Assembly: GCA_900169235.1 (NCBI GenBank) | Contig: FWCC01000001.1 | Location: 1 to 64,000, forward strand | Direction: 5' to 3' | DNA from: Zarea fungicola | Taxonomy: Eukaryota > Ascomycota > Sordariomycetes > Hypocreales > Cordycipitaceae | DNA length: 64,000 nucleotides | Shown: in pieces, positions 11,501 to 24,200 of the stretch | Layout: every line of letters begins with the position of its first letter | How positions within the stretch are numbered: the first letter of the stretch is position 1 | The notes under the pieces: model-generated | Seen by the model: the letters and a program-made list of their open reading frames with translations, nothing else | Databases searched by the model: none | What the model was told of the DNA's origin: nothing | Translations under genes and position numbers: made by a program

Positions 11501-13345
11501 CATCAAGCAGGCAAAGAAGAGAAGAGAACCACGCTGGAAGAAACTGGATGAGTTTTTCTGCAAATTGTAGAAAACACTTCCAATAATGAGAGCCATGGCA
11601 AAGTTGCCAATCAGCATACCAACCGTAATGCTAGGATCGCCAGCAAGACGTTTCCAGCCACGCCAGAGGCAGAGTTGGATTTGCTGGGTATAAGAGAGAG
11701 TAAAGGGCGACTTTTTGCGCTGACCCTTGGCCTGCTGCATCTGCTTAGAGGCACGGAACGCCTCGGCATCGGGACCATTGATGGGGTGGTCCTGCTTGTA
11801 CTGTTCAATCTCGGCCTGGAGGGCGCGGTAGTTGGCACTGTTCTTCCAGGCGGTGGCGAATTCGTCGGGCGTACGAGGCGTCTTGCCCTCAAAGCCAGGG
11901 CGAATGACACGCTCCAGGGTTGAGGTCATGGACGTCAAGAAATCGGGCGTAGTTTGGCGGGGAGGGCACTCGAAACCCAAATCAATAAAGTACTGCTTTG
12001 CCTCATCAATGTGGCCAAAGTAAATCTGACGGCCTTCATACAGAACAGTGGCCTTGTCAAACAGGTCGTAGGCACTCTGGGGGGACTGGTAGATGGAGAC
12101 GACGGCCGTGCTCTTGAAGAGCTCGGTTTGGAGGCGCAGGGTCTTGACAAATTCAATAGCGTTGGCAGAGTCCAGACCACGGGTCGAGTTGTCCCAGCAC
12201 TGAAGGGGAGCACCAGAGAGGGCTGCCTCGGCAATGGTGACACGCTTGCGCTCACCACCAGAGACACCACGGACGTATTCGTTGCCGACTCTTGTGTTGA
12301 CGGTGTGAGAGATGCCAAACATGGCCATGACGACCTCACGCAAGTGGTGTGCAAATTCATTCCTGTTGAGGCCCTGGGGAAGCTGGCGTGGCTGGCGTGC
12401 ACGGGCGGCAAAAGTGAGGGTATCACCGACTGAAAGTTGGGGGAAGTGGACATCGACTTCGGCTGTGTAAATGGCCTCACCCCGATGGTGGGTATGCATT
12501 TCCTTGTCGCTGATGCCTGTTTTAAAAAAGGAACGAAATCAGTTAGCGTTTCTTGTATTTCATCACTGTCTCATCTGCGACAATGTCGCAGACAGTGCAT
12601 CCAGCACACTAGTTGGAGAGACAGCGACTAGGCTGCAGACCACCAAAAACTAGCCACGGGCGGAAATTCCGCAGGTCTTACCTTGATAATTCAAGTAGGC
12701 ATCGTCGCCAGTGTAAATGCCATTCATTTCACCGGAAATGGTCTTCAAGAGAGTCGAGCAGCCGGAACCAGGTGGGCCGAGAACAACAAGCATCTCGCCC
12801 TGCTTGACAATACCGTCAAAATTGCGCAGGATGTCAATGCGCTGCTTGTCGGAAGAGACGATGCTCTTGATCTGATTGGCGAGATCAAGCCAGACGTTGG
12901 CGACATCCTTTTGGTAATCCGTGGCGGTTCCAAAACCGTGCACATTTAAATTCTGGAAGCAGACACCGGCAGAGCGAAACGAGGAGCCCTCCTGGGAGAC
13001 GAGCTCGACAACGGCCTTGGCCCATTCACGTCCAGAGAAATTTTCGGAATTCGGGTTCAGTGGTGAGTCGGGGCCGGCGAGAAAAGGGTTGTGGTCAGCG
13101 CCGCCCGAGGCACGCGAGTAGCTGCGGGCGAGGGCTTCGACGACGGAGGCGCGGCGGTGCATTTCCGTGGCATCGTCGACCACCTCGTCCTTGCCGACTG
13201 TCTCGGGAGGGGAGCTGCCATCGCGGGGGTAGCTGGCATCGGTGTCTTCGATTTCATCGTCGCGGTACGGTTTGCTGGCATTGGGGACACCATGCTGAGC
13301 GGCAGTGGCGTCGTTGCTGCCAGGCATTCCATAGACGACGGGCAT
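8553..13345 (-). CDS. PDR/ABCG full-size ABC transporter
   Basis: Full-length pleiotropic-drug-resistance transporter with (NBD-TMD)x2 order. Exons 13345-12682, 12516-11477 and 11429-8553 give 1526 aa. NBD1: Walker [13 protein letters not shown] near residue 188, with the Cys in place of Lys normal for fungal PDR proteins, and signature [16 protein letters not shown] near 305. NBD2: [12 protein letters not shown] near 888, [15 protein letters not shown], and [18 protein letters not shown]. Two six-helix blocks follow the NBDs; the C-terminal block has the PDR family loop with conserved cysteines ([14 protein letters not shown]). The hydrophilic C-tail is rich in Lys/Ala. It would export azoles, plant compounds or mycotoxins at the plasma membrane (family knowledge). 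Antisense frames here are codon-bias shadows. Confidence 0.96.
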
Positions 13346-16300
13346 GGTACCAAAGTTGGTAGCGCACTAGGGCGCGGGCGGCTGAAGGAAAGGAAAGACA
13401 AAGACTGCGACAGAAGAAGAGAAAAAAAGACTCTGCTGATGGATTGGTGGCTGAGGATCGGAATGCAATGTTATAGAAAAGGAACAAAGATTCCCGAATC
13501 ACAACCACTGTCGAGTCTACTACAACAGGACAAAAACGAAATTAGCCAGCCCGAAAAACAATCCGAGTAACAGCAGCTGACGAGGTAGATAAACGGGTGG
13601 TTGCTGACCCTGGCCCGTGTCGATGTGTGAACTAAACAGCTAAACAGTGGGTACCAATTCAAAATTAATCCCAATATAGGTTGTCCCCGATGGCGGATCG
13701 GCTCCGTGGAGGGGAGACTTGTCCTTGTTATCTTGCTTTGCTACTTTCTCTCGGTCTCGGGAAGATGCAACCGGACGAGCGACGGACAGCGGTAAGACGG
13801 ATCTTGAACTCTCAGACCCTCAAACTATACTCCATACGTAGTGTAAGAATAGCCAAGATTAGATGGTTGGAGCTCACGGGGACCCGGGGCTCGCGTAATT
13901 ATTTTTTATTAAAAATAAAAATAAAAACAGTTGCGGACCGTCACGTATGCACCTATCAAATTTGAGGGGGCACAGTTAAGGTGTACGGAGTTGCGGCAGG
14001 GGCGGCCTGGGGAGGAGCCAAGTCCGCAACCATAAACGGAAAGATGAACTAAATAGACGAGGGAAAATAATGTGCATCAGATTTTCCAGGTGCGTGTACT
14101 GGTAGAGCATTGATGACACCTGTGGCTCTGAGCCTCTGGCACATGCACTCAGTGGCCCACGGCGCTTTGTTTTAAGCATAGGCCCTGTTACCTTGCCTTG
14201 CTCCAGCAGAATGAATCATCCTGGCGCAGGCTCCGGGATTGTGGAGATTCGGGGCGATTAAAGGCACAGAAGCCCGAGAGAAGCAACCAGTCAAGACACA
14301 GAATGCCAGGTACAACACCCACATGGAACCATGCACCACAGTCCTGTCTGGTCTAGTCCGCTTTCACGGAGACGCTACTTGTTGCTTGGCAGGTGGTCCC
14401 CAATCCCCAAGTTGTTATTAGTTTGTCCGCAGAGCGCCATGTACGCGTATAACTTTCGACAGCTCCACAACCAGCCAGCCCTGCGCGTACTCGAATACGG
14501 GAGGCAAGCTGAACAGACGAGTACGCCGTAAGTATAGGGCCGGCGAATGCTGTGCTGTTTACGCAGAAGTTCCTTGTCGCGTCCCAGGGGATGTTTTGCG
14601 CTTTTGTTGGCGCCAAAGTGGCATTGGTACTTGCGCATGAGTTGAAAACTCTGGTAATAAGAACTGCAAGACATTCATCAGCACTACATTTTATTCATGG
14701 CCCGTCTCTGACTTGCAATTGACAATGCGCAGGCAATAATACAAAGGATGCCACTGGTACGGGGCCAAGAACGAACAAGTCAGCCGAATCGACCTAGACG
14801 GCCGAGACATTGCATCCCAATTGGGTAACATGCTTCAACAATCGGCCGAGAACGCCAAAATGAATAGAATGAATAATGGGTTAACAAAGCAAAAACAAGG
14901 AAGAAAAAAATATCGCTCGCTTGTCAGATTGATCTAACTGAGTAGTGACGGGGCGCTTTAATTCACCTAGTACCTGACGTAGCTTGGCTCGAGTCCCTTT
15001 CCACCACCAATTCACCAAAATACGGGGTAAATGAGGGCAAAATACGCGGCAACGTATAGTTCCTCTCCTACTAAAAGTACTCTCGTGTCTATAATCAGTA
15101 ATCAGCAATCAGTAATCTATGATACCGGCCTTGCGGCCGCAGCCCCTGTGGCCTGCATGTCGTTGGTCGTTGGTCCTTTTTTTTTCTTTGCCGTCTTTTT
15201 TCTATGCTTCTTACATAGTCATACTGGGTGATTCGTCAACTTTTTTCCTCTCTCGGGTTGGCCAAAGAACCCGTCAGCCCGGCAGAGTCTCCACGACAAA
15301 CCCGTGCCCAAGACACTGGGGCCAAGGCTCAGTTTTTGCAAATTACTCAGCGGCGTACGAAGCCAGGCTGTGCACGCCATGCATATTGGCGCACTTGGCA
15401 CAGAGGATGCGACTTGTCTTGGCCCAGATACTGGCAAGTAATAAGAAATGCAGCACTATTACTCCGTACATCTCCCGACAATCTGGCTGGCAGTTTCAGG
15501 CACCGTCGGCAAAAACCCAGGTGGGTGGGTAGAGTCCGGCGCTGTTGCTATCCCTCTCAAACATGCTCTTGACAAAACTCCGCCCATGCACTGGAAAAAA
15601 TAAAATATGGCTTTTCGATGATGATTGTGGCTTGCTTGCTTGCGGGCGGCTGGCTGACTGACGTGATTCCATCATGAGGCCACGTGACCTGTCGTGATTC
15701 TCATCTAGACCATCAAAATCCCAATATGATGTTCTCCAATCACAAGCTCGATATCGCACGGAAACTTTTTCTAAAATTATTTATCATGTCTGTTCCCATT
15801 TCGGCGCTGCCAATCACGCCAGCGTTGGCGTCGCAAGTTACCACTGTCGAGCGCATGTGTCTGACCAGCCTGGACGACTTATTTCCGTGCCCTGCAAGCC
15901 ATGGAACAGCGTGCATCACTACAAGATGTAGTATTCCCTCGTCAATAGCAAGTCGCATAGTATGGGCTCCCCTCTATGATAAGTTGGTTGGCTCTTCACC
16001 CTAGCCAAACTGCATTGTTCATGACATAGCCGAATTCGTTACTGCAGCCAAGCCAGTCATGGCCGCTCGCAGTGCCCTCACTGCCCACGCTCTGTGTTGG
16101 CCAGATCAAACAACTCCAGTGCGCGTATGTATCAGTCTCTCCCCAAGCCCGTCAAAACGAAGGCAGCGCCTGAGTTGGTGGACGTACAAGAAGCCACAGA
16201 GCAGCTCAGGGCTCCAAGTCATGGCCGCCGCGACAATCCCGAGGGTCCTGGTGCTACCAATAACCTTTGGTCGCCACAACCAAACCATGGGTCTATGTAC

Positions 16301-17263
16301 TCAGCCAAGTGTTGCTGGGAAGGCCCGTTCAGAATACATATTAAAACAGCCCCTGGTTTTGTCTTGGATGTGTGTATTGCTTTTGCCGCGTAGGCAGTTT
16401 TTCCAGTGGTCAAGACGTATCATTTATCCCTCCGCCTGACGGGCAGCCATTCGGCAATTATTGTAATCGTAGAGACCGGACTATGAGAATTGGCAAATCG
16501 GAGTAACTTGCATTTCCGGGAACTTGCGGTGAATGACACCGGAAGCTACAGCGAATGACACTAGAAGTCAGTCGGCTGTTCTCCAATACTCAACTACGAC
16601 TGCAGGCTCGTTGAGATGATATATTGACCAGGTTGCTATTTGAACCCGTTGTAACTGGTGGCTGACTCGGGTCAAGCAGCGTATCCAGCGTGGCATGACT
16701 CCTGCCGAAGCAGGCTTCTGTTCCATGGCCGACAGCAAACCAAGGGTGAATATTACACCGACACCTATAGTTGGGACTAGTTAATTAGAAGATACGGATC
16801 TAAAATTAAATGAAAGAAAATCTGAAAGTTAGAAGAATTAATCATGCCTAATAAAGCAAGGACCGGCTGTCAGACTGTTTATACTTGGGCCGATATTCTA
16901 GTTACCCTGCAGGCATGACCCATACCTTTTTATGAATATTTTATTTATCATTTGGTAGTTATAGGTGGCTAGTTGTGGCGCACCCTCCTCGATAAAAGGC
17001 AGGCTGCCCTACATCAAAACAACTGACTCCATACCAAGTTGGCCGCTGTATTTGGCTGAGACGGTCAGGCACTCATGACACGAATCAGCAAAGAGGACGA
17101 GGCCATCCGGTGGGATAGTAGGTTTAAAGAGCAGCGCTGATATAATCAAAATTGAGCTAGAAAGAAATCTCCACGAGCTAATGCTGCAAACTTACACTTA
17201 ACACCAACCGATAAACCTTGCCTTTGCCCATGTCGCTTGAGTTTTACTCTCTCGCTGGTAATA
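13346..17263. other. Long gene-poor interval
   Basis: Nearly 4 kb without a gene I can support. The left part is the promoter side of the ABC transporter; the right part precedes the CmcJ/AsaB-like gene. I see A/T tracts near 13900-13930, a T-rich run near 15177-15200 and several short unrelated open frames of 60-140 codons with no domain, no conserved splice pattern and no coding look. A non-coding RNA or strongly degraded element could be present but I cannot show it. Confidence 0.45.
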
Positions 17264-18261
17264 ATGGGTGTTTCCACAACGATTCAATATCTCGCTCGCA
17301 GTAGCCTATATAAAACGGAAAAGCCATTCTCGACAGACTTTGAGGTTGATGACGAGTTCCCCGGGGCACTCAAGGCAAACTACTCGCTCTCCTCACAGTC
17401 AGTGTCCGTCACCCCAATCCAGGACGATGATGCCTTTAACATGGACGTGCACGGATTCTGCGTCATCAAAGCAGCCACAAACCTGACGCGTTACGATGCA
17501 CTCAACTGGCCGAGAGATGTGGAGGATGCCTATTTCCAAGAGTTGGAGGCCATCCTGCACCAAACATTCCCACAGTACACCAGATTTGAGGCGTTTGAAT
17601 TTGTGGTTCGACGACGCGATGAGCGGTTTCCCAGCAGCCAAGTTGCCATTGTAGAATATGAGCAGCCGGCATGCCTAGCACATAGCGACTTTTCCGCACA
17701 CGGCGCCATGCTCCAGCTTGCAGCCTCGTTCCCCGGACAGCAGCCATACTTTGAAGCTGCAGAATTTGACATGATCAAGTGAGTGCTACTCTTTTATATA
17801 GTCTCGATCCGAACTGCTACTGAAGCAAATCATGTACTCACTGCGACTCTGCGTATCGTTTGCTTTCCAGTGTTTGGCGGCCGTTGAAGGGGCCCAATAA
17901 TGACTGGCCCCTGGCCGTCTGCGACTATACGTCGATTGACCGAGCGAGTGACGTCGCTGTCGCTGACCTTTTACACCGCGACCGAGTCAGCGAAAACCAG
18001 CTACTGATGGCCAACGCGAGGCATCGCTGGTACTACATCAAAGACCAGCAGCCCGACGAGCTCCTGGTTTTTCGAAATGTCGATTCCACCGGGAACCGTG
18101 CTAGTATGTTCAGTCTTGAAGTCGCACTCCGGCGCTGAACCCGTGCAATCTGCTGACACCCAGGTATTTATCCAGTGGCATTCCATTGTGCGTTTTTGAA
18201 CCCGTCCTCTACGGGCCCTCCTAGAGAGAGCTGCGAGGTCCGGTTTGTTGCTTTTCGGTAA
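17264..18261 (+). CDS. CmcJ/AsaB-like hydroxylase/desaturase
   Basis: Member of the fungal AsaB/CmcJ-NvfI family, whose named members are oxidative enzymes in biosynthetic clusters; the family is often annotated as GA4-desaturase- or CmcJ-like. Exons 17264-17778, 17871-18103 and 18176-18261 give 277 aa; an acceptor 12 bp earlier (18164) would add four residues in frame. The start was set at the ATG giving MGVSTTIQYLARSSLY, the usual beginning, because the longer frame has only a TTG. Family marks: EYEQPACLAHSDFSAHGA (putative metal ligands His), FNVWRPLKGPNNDWPLAVCD, WYYIKDQQPDELLVF and the last exon's FHCAFLNP with PPRESCEVRFVAFR. The last exon is easily missed since it is 86 bp. No biosynthetic partner lies next to it. 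Confidence 0.9.
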
Positions 18262-18501
18262 TTATGCAAAGCAAGACGGCGACTCGAATCAAGTCTGGCA
18301 ACTAGCTATGAACGTACAATTTGAACACTAGTGGCCTGACAGCAAGGACAATAAGAGTAATGAGGGACAGAGCTATTATTTCCAAGTGACGTTCAATTCT
18401 TTTTATTCTTTTTTTTTTTTACTCTTGCTTTATTGCTTTTTAACCAAGTCAGGCTGTATCTGTTTGTCCGACATAACTTGCTTCAATCCATGTATATTGT
18501 A

Positions 18502-20340
18502 TTAATTGCTGTGCTTGTCCCCTCCCTTATCCTGTGTAGCTAGTTGAGCAATGGCCACAGCAAGCTGCAGGATACCAATCAACAAGGAGAGCCCACCGAC
18601 CACCAAGACTGCCCAGAAAGTATACCACTGCAAAGGATTCCGCCGATCTCTCCATAGATCCCTTAGCTGACTCGGCTGCTGCCGCAGATTAAACTCCTGC
18701 AGTCCGACCAGCCGCTGCCCCAGCATGGGGAAGTCGTCTTCGGAGCTGTACGTGCTATTCTCCTGCAGAAGCTCGCCCTCAAAGGTACGGCACGACGTCG
18801 GCCACAGCGACGGATAGCTACCTAGTTTGCTCTGAACCAACAGGTCGCCCGGCTCGGTGCAAACCATGTCAAGGAAGGGGTCATAGTGTCGCGGGCTTTC
18901 CGCCTTGAGCTTTCGCAGACTAGCTTCGATTCGTCGTCGCGAGGCGTGCGCTTGGCCAAACAAGAGGCGGTATGACATGAGCACCTCCTGGTTCAGCCGC
19001 TGCGGGCTGACATCAGAGTCGCTTGTTTCCGGATGCGTAGAATACAATTCCTTTACGAGTCTGCGCCAGCATCATCGAGAGGAGGGATCGTCAGTTTATC
19101 ATGCTACAAGTGACGGCTCATTTTCGATCTCACCACCCAATCCCCTTACAGTACAGGGCCTGGCCCCGGAAAAGGAAAGGAAAGGAAAGAAGAAAAAAAC
19201 TTACATGTCAAAAATGGGCCCTCTGCTGCTTTGGAGCGTATTGAGAGCACAGAGACTTGGAAATCGGTAGACCGACAGATGACGATTTCTCGAATCAAAG
19301 TCCAAGTGGCTGCTCAAGTGATCCACCCACTTCAGACGGATTTTCCCAATCGTTTGCAGCGAATCATAGTTCAGTGTAGAAGTAAAGAGGGCCGCTCCAG
19401 TGGAAGACCGGGCCAATTTAGAGCAGTCGCAGTGTGAGTTTGGACGGGCGGCGGGCCTCATGGCCGTTTGAACGTTTCGGAAAATGGCGGAGATTGGTCT
19501 TTTGCGTACAGATTCCAGCTTGAAACCATGGTAGTTGTCGTCGAATCGTGCATGTACTGGCGGCTTGGAGTTTGACTGCCGCCGTCCAAAAGCTGGCGGT
19601 GAGAGATGCTGCTCTTGAGTTCGTTTTTGGACCACAAAAAGACTCGGGACTTGCTGAAACGCCTCCGGCATGTGCAGCACAGGCTTGAGCGTTGAGGATC
19701 CCCAGCAAAGGACCGAGAAAATCCCAATGAGACACGCCGATTCCTCGGAGGCGGTGGGCGAGGTGGACTCATGGACGGTCGCCGCCGCCGCACCAACATC
19801 GCTGACAGGCCGAGCCGATCTCACACCGTCCCAGACGTCTTCGAGACTGGCCTTGCCCTGCAGCTTGTGTATCACTGAACATACAGTAGTGAACCATGGC
19901 CAGCATTCAGACACGGTCTTTGGCCGGCTCTGTCCTCCCATCACGGTCCACAGAAAGGCAAATTCGTTGGTCAGTAGCACTGGGAAATACACATCTTCTA
20001 GGTACCTGCAATACGCCATTGCTCCCTCCCACGGGGCTACATCCTGTTCTGTGAGATTAAACAGACTCTCCAGCACAGAAGTATGCTGGGCCGCCGTGCC
20101 TAAACTGTTGGGCTTTTGGCGTGTGGCCAATAAGTGAGCCTGCATGCTGAAGTTGGCTGTTGCCGGGTGTGAGTTGCACCATTGGCACTGGCTCGCCAAT
20201 TCAATCCTGACATTGTCGGCAAAGTGTTTAACAAATGGCTCGGCCAGCCACTGATTCTGTGGTCGGGGTCCGCTTATTGGTGAGGAAGGGTGTACATGGA
20301 TGAATCCTTGGGGCTTGCATGAGTATCCAAAGGCTTGCAT
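18502..20340 (-). CDS. Conserved fungal protein of unknown function, C-terminal membrane anchor
   Basis: Two exons (20340-19205 and 19060-18502) give 564 aa. I know this as a widespread uncharacterised fungal type: an N-terminal FGYSCKPQGFIHVHPSSP, then NQWLAEPFVKHFADNVRIELA, a middle part variable in length, a LFGQA segment, and near the end LRDLWRDRRNPLQWYTFWAV leading into one hydrophobic helix (about 25 residues, VLVVGGLSLLIGILQLAVAI) before a short charged tail. That layout suggests a soluble domain anchored by a C-terminal helix. No catalytic motif is visible. The middle contains poorly conserved Ser/Pro-rich stretches. It faces the CmcJ/AsaB-like gene tail to tail (240 bp apart). Function unknown. 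Confidence 0.82.
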
Positions 20341-20918
20341 CCGGCACTATGCGCAAGAATCGTGGGCGGTCATGATTGGATGTATGCAAAGCTGTGCATT
20401 TGTTCTTATAGAAATCATGGTTACCTTGCATACCTTCCTTGGCCTTGGTCACATGCAGAACGCTGCATTGAGGCTGGCTGAACCTGTATTGTTCAAGCAT
20501 GTCTGACGAGTCACGGCGAGAAGAGAATACCAATAAGTGGGCCATGCTATGGAATTGAAGAGCTGTTTCCAGCCGCTCGCCGTCTCGCTGTTACACAGAT
20601 ATATTGCTTCAAGCAACCCACACAATGCACATGGCTGATTGCTGCTCCGCGTGACTGTTCATTGCGACATGCCGCTCAGAGGTACTCACCAACCTTTGCT
20701 TGCGACCATTTATAATGTCTGCCCGGTAATGATACTAGTATAGTTGGCACATTGATAGATACATAAGTTTGACAGGCTGATGCCCCAAAGCCACTGTTGC
20801 CAAACAATCACTCTTCTGTATGCTACCATCTGATGCATTCATCAGCCAACTGATGAGACTAACAGGAGTAGCTATATAAAACTAAAGACCCCACCTCTGA
20901 TTTACAGCTTCTGCAAAA
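20341..20918. promoter_or_regulatory. Divergent intergenic region
   Basis: About 580 bp between the start of the membrane-anchored protein (-) and the small protein (+). It ends in a TATA-like box at 20873-20879. No other feature was recognised. Confidence 0.45.
20873..20879 (+). promoter_or_regulatory. TATA-like box of the 67-aa gene
   Basis: TATATAA 40 bp before the start codon of the small gene at 20919. Position and match fit a core promoter and support this small frame being expressed. Confidence 0.45.
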
Positions 20919-21122
20919 ATGGCTGGCGTCGAACCGTCTTCCCAGGGCCAGGCACAGCCATGGAAAGCCTGGTACAAGGCTAGCAACAGCCCGAACTTCA
21001 ACCCTCTCAGCAAGGCAGTGTCTCTAGGCCTCGGAGCCCAGGGAAGTTTTCCGCAGAAGCCTCGTCAAGTCGATCTCTCTCAGAAGAAGGAATCTGTGGC
21101 CGTCAAGCAGGGGGAGCTTTAA
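20919..21122 (+). CDS. Small 67-aa protein, unknown function
   Basis: Single-exon frame of 67 codons starting at an ATG preceded by AAAA, with a TATA-like box 40 bp before it. The protein is hydrophilic, without signal peptide or membrane helix: Gln/Pro-rich N-terminus, PWKAWYKASNSPNFNPLSKA in the middle, GLGAQGSFP, and a Lys-rich end. The composition (Gln, Ser, Pro, Gly, Lys) suggests a largely unstructured polypeptide. The WKAWYKAS...NPLSKA core has the look of a conserved short motif, but I cannot name a family. It is followed by the convergent NLR-like gene 150 bp away. Expression evidence would decide it. Confidence 0.6.
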   Translation: MAGVEPSSQGQAQPWKAWYKASNSPNFNPLSKAVSLGLGAQGSFPQKPRQVDLSQKKESVAVKQGEL

Positions 21123-21268
21123 AAGGGGATATTAACTAGGAATAATATTGTCGACTATAGTTACAATTCACAACTGTATTCGTACTGCTATTGTAACCAG
21201 TGCATCCAAGAAACAATTTTTCCCAGGCTATACTGCAACAATTGTATCATCTTCTTCAAAAGGCAGAT

Positions 21269-24200
21269 TCAGCGCCAAAGAATACTCACCAGATCATCAT
21301 ACGTCCTTTCAAGACCCGAGTCCTTGGCCGTTGGGTCACGAATACGTAACAGGCGCTCGGCTTCCTCCCGTAGCTGAAGGGCCTCATCTTCGTTTCTCGG
21401 CTCTTGATAGAGCGCCTCAGATAGTTTGAATATGCAACGTGCATGCTCCGCAACCATGATGGCCTTGCGCCTTTCAGTGACAACTTTGGCATCCCGGAGA
21501 TGTTTTATTGCGGCTTCAAGCTTTCCTTGATCAAGAGCCGTGCAACCCATCCTGTACATGCATGCAGCGTTGAAGGGGTCTGTTCTCAGTTGGTCTCCCC
21601 TGGTCCACAAGTTCTGGGCTTCCATGAAATGGGTCTCGGCTGCTTCGTAATGGCCATCATGGCGGCGAAGTGTACCGAGGGCAAAGTGTGCACTTTGTAC
21701 CTCCGTCAGCATACATCGTCTTGTTAATGAATACAGAGAGGGGAGAGAGAGGCGTACTACGCGGCCATGGCCCAGTTATATGGCTCAGTGGCTTCAATTT
21801 GATCAATAGCTTGGGATAGGATTTCTCGTGCGCGCTCACGTTGGCCTGCCCAAATGAGCGTTGTGCCCAGGCTCTTCTTCAAAACTGCGGGCCACACTCC
21901 TGGCACTCCATTTTGCTCAGACCAGTCCAGCCAGTGATCACGGGCAGCTTCTTGCCATTTGATGGCTTCCGTAAAGTTGTTGACTGTCGCAATCGCATTT
22001 GCCGCATTCTCTGCAGCCCAGGATGACTCCCGCGGGTTGAAAGGCACAGCGCGAGATCGAATATCGTATGATTTGCGAAGCCATTGCACCCCTTCAAGGG
22101 GCCTGCCTAGACGAACAAGGAGCTGTCCCTTGTGGGAAGTGAGAGATCCCTGTAAATTGACAGTCTTCTCCCCAATTGGTAGAGTTTCCAATGCCAATGT
22201 GTTGACGTTGATGAGGTCTTCCAACTCCGCGTATGCGTTAATCTCAATGAGGTAGCTGCAATAGAAATTAGCCCTGCCATTCTCTACATGCCGCGACCCT
22301 AGAAACGCACCGTTGACACGCATTATTGAGTTCGCAGTATAACTGAGTGGCTTTGAAATGCGGGTTCTCCTCTTTTTCCTTGCGAAAACAGTCCTTGAGA
22401 CTGAGGACGTGCTGTAGGAGTAATGCGCACTTCTTCCACACGAGATACATCTGTGCCGAGGCCGTATCACGTTTAGGAAATGCATTCGACATGAGCATCG
22501 TAGCGTCATCAAATGACCTTTGTCTCATATCTGGGGATATGAAGTATCGGAAAGCCATCTGAACGAGCCGATGGATTGACATGGTCTGCGTTTCCTTGTC
22601 CCTGGAAACCAGCGCGATGGCAACAAGGTTACCCCTTGCCTCGTAGAAGCTATATACGAGTTACGGTAAGTAGGAAATTGTGGCAAGCAGCCAATTTTGT
22701 TGCAAAAACGTACCTCCATCGGTCAGCACAGAAGCTGAGTGACGCTGGCAGATTACTGATGGACTGAACGTCAAAAATCGACTCGGGGATACCGTCTGGC
22801 GAGAGAAAAGATAAAATGCCTAGCAAGAATAAGCTATCTTGGTCCAGTGACTTGAAGGACAAGTTAAAGAGAGCATTAATGGAGTTGATTTCTGATGCGG
22901 CGTGGATCTTGGCCGGTTGCTCATCATACAATGAGACGCACTCCGCAATTGACCAATCGTTCTGATGAATCAAGCCAGCCATATGAGAAATAGCCAAAGC
23001 ATGTCCGGCCAGCTTCTCGGAGAGTTCACTGGCGGATTTTGCCTCGCCCTGCGTAAGTCCAGCGGCAATGTCCGCCGATAGGAGATGTAGGAGAAACCGT
23101 GACCCTGTATCGGCATCCCACGCTCCGATTTCCAGGCCACTACCGGCCGGACTAAGAGCAAAGGAGCGATGCCGACTGGTGATAAGGACCTGGCCACGGC
23201 TTGCGGATGGCCAGTGCTTGAGAAGAAGTTCCATGGATTCCACATTGTCATATACAATTAACCAGCGACATTCTATTGGATTGAGTGTCATTTGTTAGCT
23301 CTAATGTTTGCGAGGTGATGCAGGCGTGTGTCTCACTTGTCCGCTGGAGCCAGTCCAATACGAGGACGCGGTTGTTGTCATGATCTGTCAAGCTTGCATC
23401 AGGAAGCTTGAGCCGAAGCGCGATATCTGTAAAGCTTTGGCTCATTGTAACCGCCTTTTCTCCGTGAACCCAAAACATGGCATCCAAAGCACCTTTCTGC
23501 AGTAGCAACTCAGTATATCGAAGTGCAATAGAGCTCTTGCCCACACCAGCGAGTCCATGGAGAGCAACAGATCGCAAACCGTCATCCGCGTTGGCACCAC
23601 ACTGGCCAAGATACTCACCAATCTTGGCAACCACATCGACCCTGTCGAAGAAGCGATGTATCCTTGGTGGGTACATGATGCAAGGAAGCTTGGCTACATC
23701 CTCGGGTGCGTCTGATACCGGAAACATGGGCAAGGAGGCCGTTTCTTCTGGTTCCTGCCATCGTATTGCATCTTTGCCCTCGCGGTGGGTGCTAGCCACC
23801 ACTGAAATACACTTCCTGACGCGCACGGCAGCTTCATTTACTTGTTCCACTAGAGTTGCGTGTTCTTGCTCCAGTGGACGCCATACTGGCTTCTCACTTG
23901 GCGCCACCCCTAGTATGGCCCAAAATTGGTGATTAATTGGGATGCACAATGGCATGGGGAAGGGTGTGATGTTGTGAACGACGAACCTGATACAGCAAAG
24001 TCGGATTGTGCAAGATTTCCTTCTCGCAAGAACTTCATGACGGTGGAGAGAAAGGAAAGTAGTGAGTCTGCAATCTCAAACGTCGCCTCGCTCAACTGCG
24101 GCGTGGCAGCAGAGGGGTTGGCTCCGACTGCGTTGAAGTAGACAAGCTTATTGCAGATTTCGCGGAGCATGCGGGCAATACGAGGGACATCTTCGTCTCG

